From Arbacia lixula (lineage: Eukaryota > Echinodermata > Echinoidea > Arbacioida > Arbaciidae), in the NCBI GenBank assembly GCA_963669155.1, contig OZ022588.1, positions 21,475,092 through 21,539,091 of the forward strand: DNA of 64,000 bases, given 5' to 3'. Shown here piece after piece: positions 23,101-31,400 of the stretch (position 1 is the stretch's first letter; every line of letters begins with the position of its first letter). A program made the position numbers and the translations under genes. Below the pieces are notes generated by a model. The model did no database searches, was not told where the DNA came from, and saw nothing but the letters and a program-made list of their open reading frames with translations.

Positions 23101-24990
23101 CAGTTAAAGCATTTCTAGACAGATAACATCTTGCTTCGATTATGATCATAATGTGCTGCATATGTACTGCCAAAGACTGGCACCATACTACTTATGTTGC
23201 ACAATTTCTTATTCTTCTCTCATTACACTGTAAACTATTTTTTAAAGAGACTATCCAAATTTGAGTCCAATAGTGTACACTACAGCTCAAAGGAATTGGC
23301 ATAGGGAAAGGAAAAGAGAAGAAAGGGAAGGAGCCGCATTTTTAAACCGCGGTATATTTTGTCCAGTTCAGCATGAAACACGATGCTTTAGCCTAAAAAG
23401 CACCGTATTTCATGCTGAACTGGACAAAATATACCGCAGTTTAAAACTTCAGCTCTGTCCCTTTCTTCCCTTTCCCTCTGCCAATTCCTTTGAGCTGTAG
23501 TGTAGCTCAGCAAGATAACATCAATCTTAAAGTAAGAAGTGAACTGCCGATTACTCTTCCGACATGGCTTGCCCTGATCCACTATGTTTCAGGCTTCTAC
23601 AATTCATTTCATTTCAGGAGCACTGATATTTTTTTTTTATATTTACACCCTCAGTCCCATACAGTATGTGCAAAAAATGTGTCAAAGGGCTTTTCTTGGC
23701 TAATTTTCTTGGCTAATTAGACCCACAAACCTGAAAATGTAGCCAACATCTTTCCAAGATATTTACACTTCAGTACTAAAATACTGTGGAAGATAGGATA
23801 ACAATCTTTTTTGGTTCTCAGGCGGATAAACTCTTGGTACCCATGGCCATGCTATGTTTTTTGTGATTGTCTCGTGTGAAAACATTATGTCACAGCCTAT
23901 GGCTGTACTGTGTGGAGCCCTGTCCGAGTATTGACCGAGTATTATTTTTCCAAATGAACATATGGGAGACATTAGTCATAGCTCTTTATCTAATGAAGTA
24001 TACAATCAAACGAAATTTAAAAAACTCAAAACAATTGGACAGAAAAACTGAAGTATCAAATTATATGAATTCCTTTCTAGTTGCATTACCATCTGGCACA
24101 GGAAGAACTTTTGCTCGGACACTGGTGTTATCCAGTCCTTCCATCAACGGTTTTGGCGCTGTTCTTGAATTTTTTGAGGCCAGGAGTGAAGGAATTTCTT
24201 TGAGTTTTGTTCCTTTAGGAAAGTTTTCATTGCTATATATTCTAAACTTCTCTTCCCCAAGATACTCTACACTGATGACTGAAGACAAAGACTTCACTAG
24301 GTCAGTCAATCCTGAGAATCCAAGCTTAGCATAATCAATACCAAATCCAAACTTCCTGGTAAAAATGGAATCAAACTGCGAATTGAGGATGCCATTGGGA
24401 TGTGACGTGAGCAAAGAAGTCAGCTGTGTGCGAAGGAATGCAGGGCTCGAGGATTGAATTGTTGCTATGTGAGATTGGGGACGGCCACCCCCTGTGTTCC
24501 CTGGGTAGGAGTTGGACCTCCTCCCCACTGGCCCCGATCCATATCCTCCTGGTCTCGGGTACGGGGCCTGATACGACCTGCTGCTACTGCTGCTGTACGA
24601 CCGCCCGGGCCCCGAACCACCCGCCGAGTATCCCCCTCGCCAGCTTCCCCGCGTTCGAACCTGTCTCTCCAATGCATTCCTTTTTTTCAAACACTTCCGG
24701 ACATCGACATTCTGTCTTGAAACCAAACTTTGAATATGTTTTGTTGTTTTATCGGCAACTCCTCGAAAAACGGCATGTCCACGCTCCCAGTGGCAAGTCG
24801 CTACATCTTGCAAGCTCTCCACTAAATCTGAGGGGGAGTTGAACCCAAGCTCGCGGTACGGTATGCCGTAACCCTGGGCCTCGAGAAAGTCTCGCTCGAT
24901 CTCACCAGCCGTGAGTCCGATAGGTGCTGAGAGCAGCAAGGCCCGTACAACTATCTTCACTTCTTTCTCAATCTTGGCCTTGTCTGACAT
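1..24990 (-). CDS. TDRD5: TDRD5-like LOTUS/Tudor germ-granule protein, 22 exons, 3' end outside window
   Basis: Exons as low..high coordinate, in gene order: 24090-24990, 22599-22834, 21919-21975, 21312-21477, 20852-20994, 20009-20114, 19437-19495, 18743-18930, 17358-17505, 16529-16590, 15684-15750, 15279-15362, 14197-14349, 13389-13635, 12356-12479, 11712-11841, 10929-11008, 7404-7463, 4007-4097, 3115-3227, 1382-1533, 1-438. All joins are GT/AG and phase-consistent, giving about 1268 codons with no internal stop. The N-terminus, the linker after LOTUS-1 and the Tudor segment (LLLCDTSTEEDIHINDLL) match vertebrate TDRD5 in order. TDRD5 is a germ-granule protein needed for piRNA-pathway function and transposon silencing. 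This gene differs by a fourth LOTUS domain and a long C-terminal extension. Weakest splice calls: the donors of exon 14 (GTGCGT), exon 15 (GTAGGC) and exon 20 (GTTCGC). TDRD7 is the main alternative, but only one Tudor domain is visible. Confidence 0.86.
441..1375. other. TDRD5-like intron 21, no recognised element
   Basis: Low-complexity AT-rich intron sequence between exons 22 and 21. It contains several dispersed TGACCTTTGAC-type half-site strings (near 935, 1088 and 1185) that resemble the satellite at 5294-7212 but are not tandem. No coding exon is supported. Confidence 0.4.
1382..13635 (-). CDS. TDRD5: TDRD5-like exons 14-21: C-terminal tail
   Basis: Exons 13389-13635, 12356-12479, 11712-11841, 10929-11008, 7404-7463, 4007-4097, 3115-3227 and 1382-1533 give residues about 791-1122. 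Exon 14 starts with six Gln codons and is Pro/Glu-rich. Exon 15 is acidic and helical. Exon 16 (LITGQTLHLISFSGQGQYV) has beta-like hydrophobic alternation. Exon 20 is Ser/Asp-rich. Exon 21 is a charged helix (MHIERLMKEIEEKRDR). I recognise no named domain here and vertebrate TDRD5 shows no obvious counterpart. Without splicing, exons 15 and 21 would each stop within two codons of the proposed donor, so an early-terminating isoform is possible. Confidence 0.7.
1737..3080. repeat. Composite tandem array of two MITEs (Y with inserted X)
   Basis: Element Y begins CAGGGCCAAGCTGCATATAG and appears near 1757, 2380 and 2924. Only the third copy is whole; it ends in the inverted complement near 3080 (ATGGCCCTGTATTG). 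In the first two copies the right end of Y is replaced by element X (starts ATTCTCCCTATCGCATAT, near 1902 and 2514). The simplest reading is that X inserted into Y and the pair was then tandemly duplicated. The first X copy also carries a GTCTT pentanucleotide expansion at 2022-2102. Confidence 0.75.
2521..2724 (-). pseudogene. Coding remnant in MITE X
   Basis: A 67-codon open frame containing KIPPITDGDVLAYLNIDCG and ERMKRHKQDDGYRMFVD. A near-identical peptide is encoded by the X copy at 12929-13189. Peptides of this type occur at the start of SWIM-finger/YqaJ-like proteins of marine invertebrates, by my recollection of the family. Frame differences between the copies upstream of the shared part indicate decay. 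Most likely a residue of the parent element or a captured exon. Confidence 0.4.
3294..3655. repeat. Palindromic MITE (GGGAAGACAAAAAA ends)
   Basis: About 360 bp with long inverted arms. The left arm runs GGAAGACAAA through CCTTCAAAAGGTGACC and the right arm through CCCTTTTGAAGG to TTTGTCTTCCCAGAC. The centre is a run of repeated TGATTTAATCAC units. A shorter, internally deleted relative lies at 60898-61045. Confidence 0.8.
3711..3944. repeat. MITE copy, CTACTTTGACAAAAGGAAGC family
   Basis: Related to the copies at 11372-11590 and 28230-28473. It shares the GCATTGGCATCAGTGCAACA core and the GGGAATGCTGGGTACAA segment. Its right terminal repeat is partly deleted (CACTTACGTCAAAGCAGGGC). It lies in the TDRD5-like intron next to exon 19. 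Confidence 0.75.
4182..4712. repeat. Foldback element with about 180 bp arms
   Basis: The left end GAAAAATAAGTTTCCACTAA and right end TTAGTGGGAACTTATTTTTC are inverted complements, and the match continues for about 180 bp at roughly 95% identity through CCGCAATAAAGTCTCATTTT. The unique centre (about 4340-4560) recurs in diverged form at 26205-26420, including GACAAACCTCGGACAAGCTT. Confidence 0.85.
5073..7316. mobile_element. 2.2 kb element bounded by TGTCTCGCCCAC inverted repeats, satellite core
   Basis: The left boundary TGTCTCGCCCAC (5073-5084) is inverted at the right boundary GTGGGCGAGACA (7305-7316). The interior holds a unique left part (5085-5293), about 12 minisatellite units (5294-7212), then a short GACGGACGACGG tract (7217-7270). 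No coding sequence is seen. The design, short terminal inverted repeats around a tandem core, resembles non-autonomous satellite-bearing elements such as mollusc pearl-type elements, but I cannot assign a superfamily. Confidence 0.7.
5294..7212. repeat. Minisatellite, about 157 bp x 12, with nuclear-receptor half-sites
   Basis: Units start at GAGTCTTGCAGGTAAACTTT and repeat every 156-158 bp. The first two are more diverged and the last is partial. Each unit carries TGACCT four times, including TGACCTTTGACCT, the inverse complement of a perfect DR1 (AGGTCA-A-AGGTCA). Variation between units is limited (CAGCACC, CGGTACC or CGCCACC after CCAA), and blocks of variants recur in the same order, which suggests multi-unit duplication. 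Confidence 0.9.
7672..10378. repeat. Tandem pair of about 1.25 kb CpG-rich repeats
   Basis: 7820-8985 and 9135-10290 are direct repeats of about 90% identity, followed by matching tails (GCATGAATTTGCCAATGCAG, at about 9072 and 10326). The outer ends are inverted: AGGTGGTCTGCCATG at 7672/7736 and ATGCAGACCACCT at about 9083/10340. Both copies contain dense CG alternation (CGCGCGCGTACGCGTACG). No intact reading frame spans them. Probably a non-autonomous DNA transposon duplicated in tandem. Confidence 0.75.
10820..10903. repeat. Poly-C and (CA)n microsatellite
   Basis: A C homopolymer at about 10820-10834, then a CA dinucleotide run at about 10858-10901, lying just 3' of exon 17 in the TDRD5-like intron. 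Confidence 0.95.
11372..11590. repeat. Intact MITE with CTACTTTGACAAAAGGAAGC inverted ends
   Basis: 219 bp with near-perfect terminal inverted repeats of about 25 bp: GCCCTACTTTGACAAAAGGA at the left and TCCTTTTGTCAAAGTAGGGC at the right. It is the best-preserved of three copies and is inverted relative to the other two. Confidence 0.85.
12919..13331. repeat. MITE X, complete copy
   Basis: Terminal inverted repeats ATTCTCCCTATCGCATAT and ATATGCGATAGAGAGAAT, one mismatch. Related to the X segments at about 1902-2363 and 2514-2903. It contains the open frame at 12929-13189 on the minus strand (IPPITHGDVLADLNIDCG). It lies about 60 bp beyond the donor of TDRD5-like exon 14, separated by a short TAATCGGTAAATCGG repeat. 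Confidence 0.8.
14048..14117. repeat. (GT)n microsatellite and poly-G
   Basis: A GT run of about 26 units at 14049-14100, followed by a G tract at 14105-14115. Intronic, beside TDRD5-like exon 13. Confidence 0.95.
14197..19495 (-). CDS. TDRD5: TDRD5-like exons 7-13: extended Tudor domain
   Basis: Seven exons (19437-19495, 18743-18930, 17358-17505, 16529-16590, 15684-15750, 15279-15362, 14197-14349) give residues about 537-790. Exon 8 opens the domain (PIYISTVYTPDKISIQLKD). Exons 9-10 form the Tudor barrel (CALYHEDNNWHRGLITGV, then VLYVDYGTSLRVPKSSLRLL). Exons 11-13 form the second, SN-like half, ending LLLCDTSTEEDIHINDLLV. Tudor domains read symmetrically dimethylated arginines on Piwi proteins and Vasa. 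The usual DYGN motif reads DYGT here, so the Asn that normally contacts the methylarginine is replaced; weaker or altered binding is inference. The two possible exon 13 starts differ by six bases (14349 or 14343). Confidence 0.87.
15108..15256. repeat. Intronic tandem duplication, about 74 bp x 2
   Basis: The segment AACATACTTGTCACTAGAAG ... ATCAAACATGAATTA occurs twice head to tail, ending just before the donor of TDRD5-like exon 12. High identity suggests a recent event. Confidence 0.85.
15551..15632. repeat. Half copy of palindromic MITE P
   Basis: Only one arm is present (CCAATTCCTTTGAGCTGTAG). Full palindromic copies are at 23276-23504, 30575-30808 and 61773-61998. Confidence 0.7.
17578..18030. 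repeat. MITE with TACCGTA...AGACGCA inverted ends
   Basis: The left end TACCGTAAATTTTGGCGTAC...AGACGCA is inverted at the right end (TGCGTCTTATAGACTG, then AAATACGGTA). About 450 bp, within the intron between exons 9 and 8. This terminal signature is common in animal MITEs; I do not assign a superfamily. Confidence 0.75.
18498..18775. repeat. Tandem duplication of exon 8 tail and donor
   Basis: The last about 40 coding bases of exon 8 with its donor and flank (18716-18775) recur 218 bp further into the intron at 18498-18557, sharing CTTACTCGAGTTGATTCATC. The downstream copy keeps a GT donor but has no open acceptor side, so it is probably inert. Confidence 0.85.
20009..20994 (-). CDS. TDRD5: TDRD5-like exons 5-6: extra LOTUS-4
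   Basis: Exon 5 (20852-20994) encodes a charged linker and the first helices (RAKANVRNVLLAHPTGVLL, then QDLADAYQ). Exon 6 (20009-20114) completes the domain (FHKSALPYQDFGVNDVNSL, then LANPDTIKVVYKDQ). Order, spacing and the intron after the second helix match LOTUS-3. Vertebrate TDRD5 and TDRD7 have three LOTUS domains, so this fourth one is unusual. The exon 5 donor (CAG|gtgacg) lies only a few bases from the terminal repeat of a MITE at 20590-20846. Confidence 0.83.
20210..20540. repeat. MITE fragments in intron 5
   Basis: 20210-20305 resembles one arm of the palindrome at 54263-54432 (GTCTGGTAACACAGACTATG). 20370-20532 has inverted GGAATACC/GGTATTCC-type ends like the element at 47676-48197. 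No coding sequence is seen. Confidence 0.5.
20590..20846. repeat. MITE T copy abutting exon 5 donor
   Basis: Shares GGACCAGTAAA, TTGTTTAGAACCAG and the end CACTTTGGTACTCTATA with the copy at 39966-40196, and in inverse orientation with 62063-62284. Its right terminal repeat ends about six bases from the 5' splice site of TDRD5-like exon 5. Confidence 0.75.
21312..22834 (-). CDS. TDRD5: TDRD5-like exons 2-4: disordered linker plus LOTUS-3
   Basis: Exon 2 (22599-22834) encodes a Pro/Gly/Arg/Ser-rich stretch and then the first helix of LOTUS-3 (DKQLCCEIQQ). Exon 3 (21919-21975) gives ILEESPDGVFAASLPSKYK. Exon 4 (21312-21477) gives LTGKELPLFSIGFYSVVEL and the closing strand. Together residues about 367-432 form the third LOTUS domain, in the position of vertebrate TDRD5 LOTUS-3. 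A hydrophilic Lys/Asp segment follows (KLFDARTFVPSKAPAP). Phases run 1-0-0-1. Just upstream of the exon 2 acceptor, at 22882-22983, the motif TATTAGCCCATTAGGTCTA is tandemly repeated with a period of about 66 bp. Confidence 0.85.
23276..23504. repeat. Palindromic MITE P, full copy
   Basis: Inverted arms from TACACTACAGCTCAAAGG to CCTTTGAGCTGTAGTGTA, with AACTGGACAAAATATACCGC in both arms and a short centre (TTTAGCCTAAAAAG). In TDRD5-like intron 1. Related copies at 30575-30808 and 61773-61998. Confidence 0.9.
24090..24990 (-). CDS. TDRD5: TDRD5-like exon 1: LOTUS-1, RG/Ser linker, LOTUS-2
   Basis: The ATG at 24990-24988 is the first in frame and begins MSDKAKIEKEVK. Residues about 8-79 form the first LOTUS (OST-HTH) domain, a winged-helix fold. 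Residues about 108-172 are a low-complexity Gly/Ser/Arg/Tyr/Pro linker. Residues about 183-252 form LOTUS-2 (from PAFLRTQL to EEKFRIYS). In the family, LOTUS domains bind the Vasa helicase or G-rich/G4 RNA. The exon ends in phase 1 at GAT G|gtaatg; read through, the frame stops 12 codons later at 24061. The region is CpG-richer than its surroundings, as expected near a promoter. Confidence 0.9.
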
Positions 24991-25428
24991 GATGTTCGCT
25001 CATCAGACACCGATACGTAGTCTAAACAAATATTTCTTAGCACTCTAACTTCAATCTTGAATACTGTAGAGGTCTACCGCCGGTACATTTTCCTTAAGAT
25101 TTTATCCCGTAGAAACGTTGCTTGACCCCGGACCCGGAAAGATATGTGCGGTTCGTGCATAAGCGCATGCCTACACTGCCGGTAAATACAAAGTTGTGCG
25201 TGGATATCGAAAACACCACGTGAAAAACATGAAAATGTTGTTGACAGTGGATTGTCAAACCATAATGCGCGCGCAAAGGACAAACATAGCCTGGGCTTGG
25301 TGGTGACTGTCCCTGACATGCCAGATAGTATTCCCCTCTTTGGGATCTGTTGTATTACTTGGAGAAAATGCAAATATGACACGGAAAGAATAATAGCCAA
25401 ATTATACATTAAGTCGGGGGATATTCTG

Positions 25429-25461
<33 letters not shown>

Positions 25462-26454
25462 TTTTTACATCATTCGAAAACTGCGCTGATAGCCTTCACG
25501 GATTCTAAGTGGGGACTTAATTATGAGTAAAAACTTAGTCGAGTTATCATTTAAATTTTGGAAGTACATTATATTACCTTGACTTATAAGTTTTGACCAC
25601 TCTGGCCCATAATCTTATCAGTTAAATTGCTTGTCCTGTCATTACTACCAAGTTTGGTGAAGTTAGATTGGTCAAATATTTTCTGAGCTATCACGAAATG
25701 TTTTAAACGGTGAAATATCCTTTATATAACCCATAGACGTTGTTCTGGGAAATGAGGATGATGGATCGGATTACACAAAAAAATGCAGATAGTATACCCT
25801 GATAGATTTTGTTTGTATAAAATGTGTACATCACAAACAGAAACACACTTCCATACATATACCTAAAATTAACGAATCTCTATGCTTTTAGCCTCGCCTC
25901 CAAGAAATTCTTCGGATCATGATTCCTGTCGCAATATCATCACAGGCATTAACAAGCAAAGCCCGAGTATTAGCTTAAAACTGATTTTTATTTTCATCGG
26001 AGGGGGAAGGGGGGGGGGGGGATCATGCATGCACCCATCCCAAACTCTGAAACAAAGAATGCTTGGATACCATTGTTTTTAGTGACGATGAATCCGTGTA
26101 TTAGAGAATAACTATATACCCCCACATATCAGAAAAAAAAACATTGAAAGAATGTTGACACCATATGGTCTCTATCAACGGATCCCGGCTTCACTGCCAT
26201 TGTTTCCATGACTACAATATGGCACTTCTTAACGACTTCCCCCACTAATTGCCTGGTGACGCGTTATTACATTCACCTGTTCATGATTCAGTTTCAATAG
26301 ATGGGACGCACTCTGAATTTATTTTGTGTTGCTACTCGGACAACCCTCGGACAAGCTTTGCGGTTACTAGTAACGTATTGTTTTAACGATGTGAATAAAA
26401 TTTGCATACATAACGAAAATGGTGTATTCACCAGAGTGTTCCCCTATACCGGAT

Positions 26455-26520
26455 CACCTCCCATCCCCTCCCCCCTTCATCTCCCCCACCCCCTCCCCCA
26501 CCCCCTCCCCCACCCCTATC
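26455..26520. repeat. CCCCCTCCCCCA tandem repeat
   Basis: About five units of C-tracts separated by T or A. The complementary strand carries at least four G-tracts of four or more and could form a G-quadruplex. No gene context. Confidence 0.8.
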
Positions 26521-26939
26521 CCAACCGCAGATCGAGGGACCTGTCTACGCCACCGAATAAGTACAGTCATGTATAGATAATTCTTGTAATTTTCAAACCT
26601 TCCAGATAATAGGCTTATCTAATATTTTTTTCTTACCTTTCTCCTTCTTTAGTCCTCTCTATTCCTTCCTAATTTCCTCTTCCAATATTTTCCTCTTTCT
26701 TCTTCTCTCATTTCCTCTTTCCAGGACACATTCCTTACCTCTTATTTATTTTCTCCTTCCCTCCTTCCATCTCTGTATTTCCTTCCTAATTCTCTCTTCC
26801 AGTAATATTTTCACTTACCCTTTCTACTCCTGTATCCTCCTTTCCCCCTTTCTTCGATCTTCACTCCTTCCCTCTATTGAGGACACATCTCTTTCACCCT
26901 CACTTTTTTTCTCTCCTTCCTCTTTCCAGGACACAACCC

Positions 26940-27002
26940 TCTAATCTCTCTGTCTTTCTCTCTGTCTCTCTCTGTCTCTCTCTCACTCTCTGTCTGTCTC
27001 TC

Positions 27003-27084
<82 letters not shown>
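26940..27084. repeat. (TC)n / (TCTG)n microsatellite
   Basis: Imperfect CTGT/CTCT repeats leading into a pure TC run (about 27022-27084). Open frames here are repeat artefacts. Confidence 0.95.
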
Positions 27085-27085
<1 letters not shown>

Positions 27086-28229
27086 TATCTTCAACTACCA
27101 AGCCCTTCAAATCTACATGAACATCGATGCAGCATTCAACTCAATAAAACATGATGAATATAGATCTTTGAATTATCAATTTGGGAAATATTTAATGATC
27201 TGAATTTTGAAAAATGTACATTGATTAAAAAAAGAGTAGTTCATTTGTTCTGGAATGCTAATCATGGTTCATTGTACTTCTATTTCAAACATTTGGCATT
27301 TAATCAATAAATTAATCATAAATAAATCATCAAAGTAACCTATGTACACTACTCCTCCAAATGTAGAGTCATTTCATGAAGCCTATAAATTATTGCCATT
27401 TTGCTGAATACGTCGCTTATGAGTGGCAGGAATACTGCTTATCATAACTTTCCATTTGTCTTGCTTACTTGCCACAGTACTCTGGCATGTTTGATACTGG
27501 AAGTGAAACTGCACAATGAATATAAGTTCTAAAGCACACCTTGTAGAAACTTAATTTGCTACTTAACAAAGAACATAAGCTTGAGAAGCTCTTAAAAAAG
27601 GTACATACATGTATATGTATAACTGTGGTTAATATATAAATATGGTCTGAATCAATATGGGATGGACAGTTGCCTAGGAGAAAATAACGCCCCAAAACAT
27701 GACATTTAACCCTTGGCTCCGTGTAAAATGGTCGAGCCTAGAGGAATATTCCCCCTTGTTCAGGAATAGTAGCCCTTTCTCTTAAAGTCATGAATTAGCA
27801 GTGTACTCTAACGATGTCATGTACGAAATATCACCGTCAAAACTTTGCAAACTTTTTCAGAAAAGGCAATGTTTACATTTGAAACACCCCATTCATATCC
27901 CATATTGGCCGCCAATCCAAGATGCATTGATCAGCCGGCATTGCTCGCATCAACGCATGCAATGCGATGTGGACAGCAGTCTCCAGTCTCTAGGCAATAA
28001 GAACAGGTCGGTTTCAGACAATCTGTCCAAAACCTCTTTGAAATCTTGCAATCACCATTCTAATATTTCAAGGGAAGTTCTTCAACATTATTTTCTTCTA
28101 TTTTCTGTGGTATTTAGATAATTTCACTTTTTGACCTGCAAAATGGCTACCCTAAATTTAATTCAATGATTACACGTTTCCACTCATTCAGTTGATAGTC
28201 TTACTGGGATTACTATGTCATTGTATTCT

Positions 28230-28473
28230 GCCCTTCTCTGACAAAAGGAATCAACTAACAAAAGTGACTTTTCTTGTAAATGAGCGAAATGTGTCTGTCA
28301 CTTGAATCGGCATCAGTGCAACACTACATCATGTTAGATTGAATATCTTGCAGCAAGATGAATATTTCTTGTCCAGATTTTGGCTGTAGTAGGGAATGCT
28401 GGGTACAATCTAAGAATACCAATAACCCAGATTTGAGTGATTTGTCACTTGCTTCCTTTTGCCAGAGTAGAGC
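28230..28473. repeat. MITE copy, CTACTTTGACAAAAGGAAGC family
   Basis: Diverged but full-length relative of 11372-11590, in the orientation of the 3711 copy, with GAATCGGCATCAGTGCAACA and GGGAATGCTGGGTACAA. Confidence 0.75.
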
Positions 28474-28479
28474 AGCATT

Positions 28480-31400
28480 GGAAAAGCAGCAAAATACATT
28501 ACATAACATTTGGATGAATCATCATGGCCTGGAAAACCAGGGCCACCCTGAAGTGATAACTGTTTCTCTTTGACATGACAATTATACCATTGAATGATGT
28601 ACAATACAGTGATGCATTTAAACATAATGTAATATGTAAGTGAAAGAAAAAAAAAACCCACACAAATGTCTCACATAGCCATACAACAACAATAAAGGTT
28701 TCAATACACGCCTTTATAGATACATGTCACATACAAACATCCCCCCCTATCTTGCCTACCCACCACCACTTTTTGATGGCCATAAATGATTATAGCAATC
28801 CACTTTTTATTTTCCCAAGCTGATTGATTTCTTAAAAGGTCAAAGTTAATAACATGTTTCACTATTCATTCTTTTGTAGTTAACTACACCAACACCCTTT
28901 CAACATTCAATATGCATTATGAACCTCCTGTATAACTGGATAATTATTTAGTGTTGAGGAAGAAAAGCAACACATACACATTGGGAGTGAACATTATAAG
29001 TAAAACATGATACCAATATAGTTTTCATATCCATTTAGCAGACATTACTAAATGATGTAAATTATTTGCACCAACTACTGTACACAAGCAACATACAGTA
29101 AGTAGTTTGTGAAATGTGAAACTTAAGTGTGACAGAGTATTCAAGTTATGTGTGAAATAACATATTACTTTGTACTTCGTGATGTTTATGTACAGTGAGG
29201 TTGTCAGTACAAGTGTGTGAGTGCATGAGACTGTAGTGTGTGTCAAACAGTAAGTTATTCATCCAAAACAAACATCAATTCAATTTATCAGTTTCTATAT
29301 TTGGAGGGGAGTTATTTGATGGTGTTGTCTCAACATTATTGTATTAATTTACAAAATTTTGCCTTTTAGGCCTACAGGAGAGACACACCACCACTAATGC
29401 ATTAAATTTGTTTATAATTCACTTGTTGACCTTTTATATGATATTTTATATGAAAATTCATTGGCAAGTCCAAAAGCATGACACTCTTTGAGTCTGTATT
29501 TTATAACACATTGTCATGTATGAAAGTCCATGGAAGAATGACATTGCATAATCTAATAGTGTACATTTTACATTGCACAATCCAACCCAATATTTTGACA
29601 ACATATTACTGTATATTGAAATCAATGCACAGAGCATATTAAATACATTTTACATTCAAATATACATTTAGTATAACATCAAATCAAATAAAGTTACTTC
29701 TTGTTTTAACAAGACAGAAATGCAGCATATGTAAGTATACATATGTAATAATGATGGCAGATGATTAGGTATAACATTAATACATTTTAGTACATGTACA
29801 ATGCAGTCTTTGTTATAATACTACATGTATGTATGTTACCTTTTGTTCACTGTATGACAGGCATATAATTCTTTTTGTTTCCAATATATTGAAACAGTTG
29901 CAAAAGCAGCGAGACACAAGATTTCACATAGTTGTCAGAAATGTATACACATAGATTTGAAGAACTTTCGCATGTATTTCACACTCTTGCATGGGTATTT
30001 ATACATATTTGTCTCTGATTAATTAGAGTCACCAACAGTCTTCACTTCAAATTTGTAAGTGTTCAAATAATATCTACATACATTTATCAGCCATGTGCAA
30101 TATTTCAGAAGTACGCAATACAGACAATTTCCTGTCCCCCTTTCAAAACATCTAATGTCAAGAAAAACATAACAACTGACATTACTTGCTGAGTATCAGG
30201 TGACATCAGCCTTCTGTTGGGAAGATTAAAGTGGAGGACTAAGAGTGTGCACATACAGACAGACATCCCATGAGTCTGTTTTGTACTGTTTATCATTAGA
30301 AATGTGTGCATAGAAATGGCAAGAACAAGCAAGTCCACACATAGTCATCATAGAGACATGTCATTTGATATTTTATAACAAGGAGCCTATAACTCCACAA
30401 GGTTCCCTTTTTTTGTATGAGGCTCCCCCTCATTTTGGAATATGTTATTTTTTTCTTTCATTCAAATGAACATATCTTTTTGATTTATATTTGCTATAGC
30501 TATTATACTTATCTTGATTATTTTTGTCTTTATCATGCAAACTTTAATTTTCATATTCTTGTATATTCTATGTAACATACACTCCAGCTCAAAGAAATTG
30601 GCAAGGGTAAAGGGAAAGGGAAGGAGCCACAGTTAAACAGCCACGCGGTATATTTTGTCCAGTTCAGCATGAAACACGATGCTTTAGCCTAAAAAGCAGC
30701 ATGTTTCATGCTGTTCTGGACAAAATATGCCGCGGTTTAAAACTGCCGCCCTTTCCTTTTTTCCCTCTCCCTTTCCCTATGCCGATTCCTTTGAGCTCGA
30801 GTGTATGTGGAAAACAAATAAATTCAATTCATACAGTACAAAAATCAACATCTCGAAATACTATGTAGTTGTAAAACATGTTTACAATGTATCATAGTAC
30901 ATCTTCTGTTTGCATTCTGTTGTAAACTCCTGTCTATATGGATACTAAAAGTTAAATTTTGAAGATAATGTGAGCCCAAAGAAATACATCCATTTGGGTG
31001 GGGGTGAAGGGGTTGTTAAATCTGGAGGTGGTACATGTATTAATTTATATATACAATCATACAGTATGTTTTAAGCTGTGGGGTGTGGTCTCTCTCTCTC
31101 TTTGTCATCTTGTGCGCTGTTTAACCCCATCATATTCTGGACAAACACACTGTACACTTCTTCCTGCTGTTCTCTTGAAGGAATCACAAATTACCTGGTT
31201 TACATCTAGCCTTAGTTGTGAGTTCACTGTGTTTCAGACACAAGTAGTGAACACTTCAGTCTATAACTTCTACAGGCTTTTTATAAGCATGATGCGATAC
31301 CAAAGTGACAACAATATTTACGGATTTTAAGCAACAACTATGCTAAATACCCTGGATTTGAACATTTATCAAATTTTGAAAGCTGTCGAGGTTGTGCACT

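Larger units (their letters stand above)
24991..28229. other. Intergenic region upstream of the TDRD5-like gene
   Basis: 24991-25300 is the probable promoter and 5' UTR of the TDRD5-like gene, modestly CpG-enriched with no clear TATA box. It is followed by a poly-T run (25431-25459), a G tract near 26008, a diverged relative of the 4182-4712 foldback centre (26205-26420), a C-rich repeat (26455-26520), pyrimidine-rich sequence (26600-26990) and a TC run. No gene is supported. Confidence 0.5.

Noticed and set aside
26877-27203. Long frames on both strands at the TC microsatellite
   Set aside because: Pure repeat translation (Leu-Ser or Arg-Glu runs).
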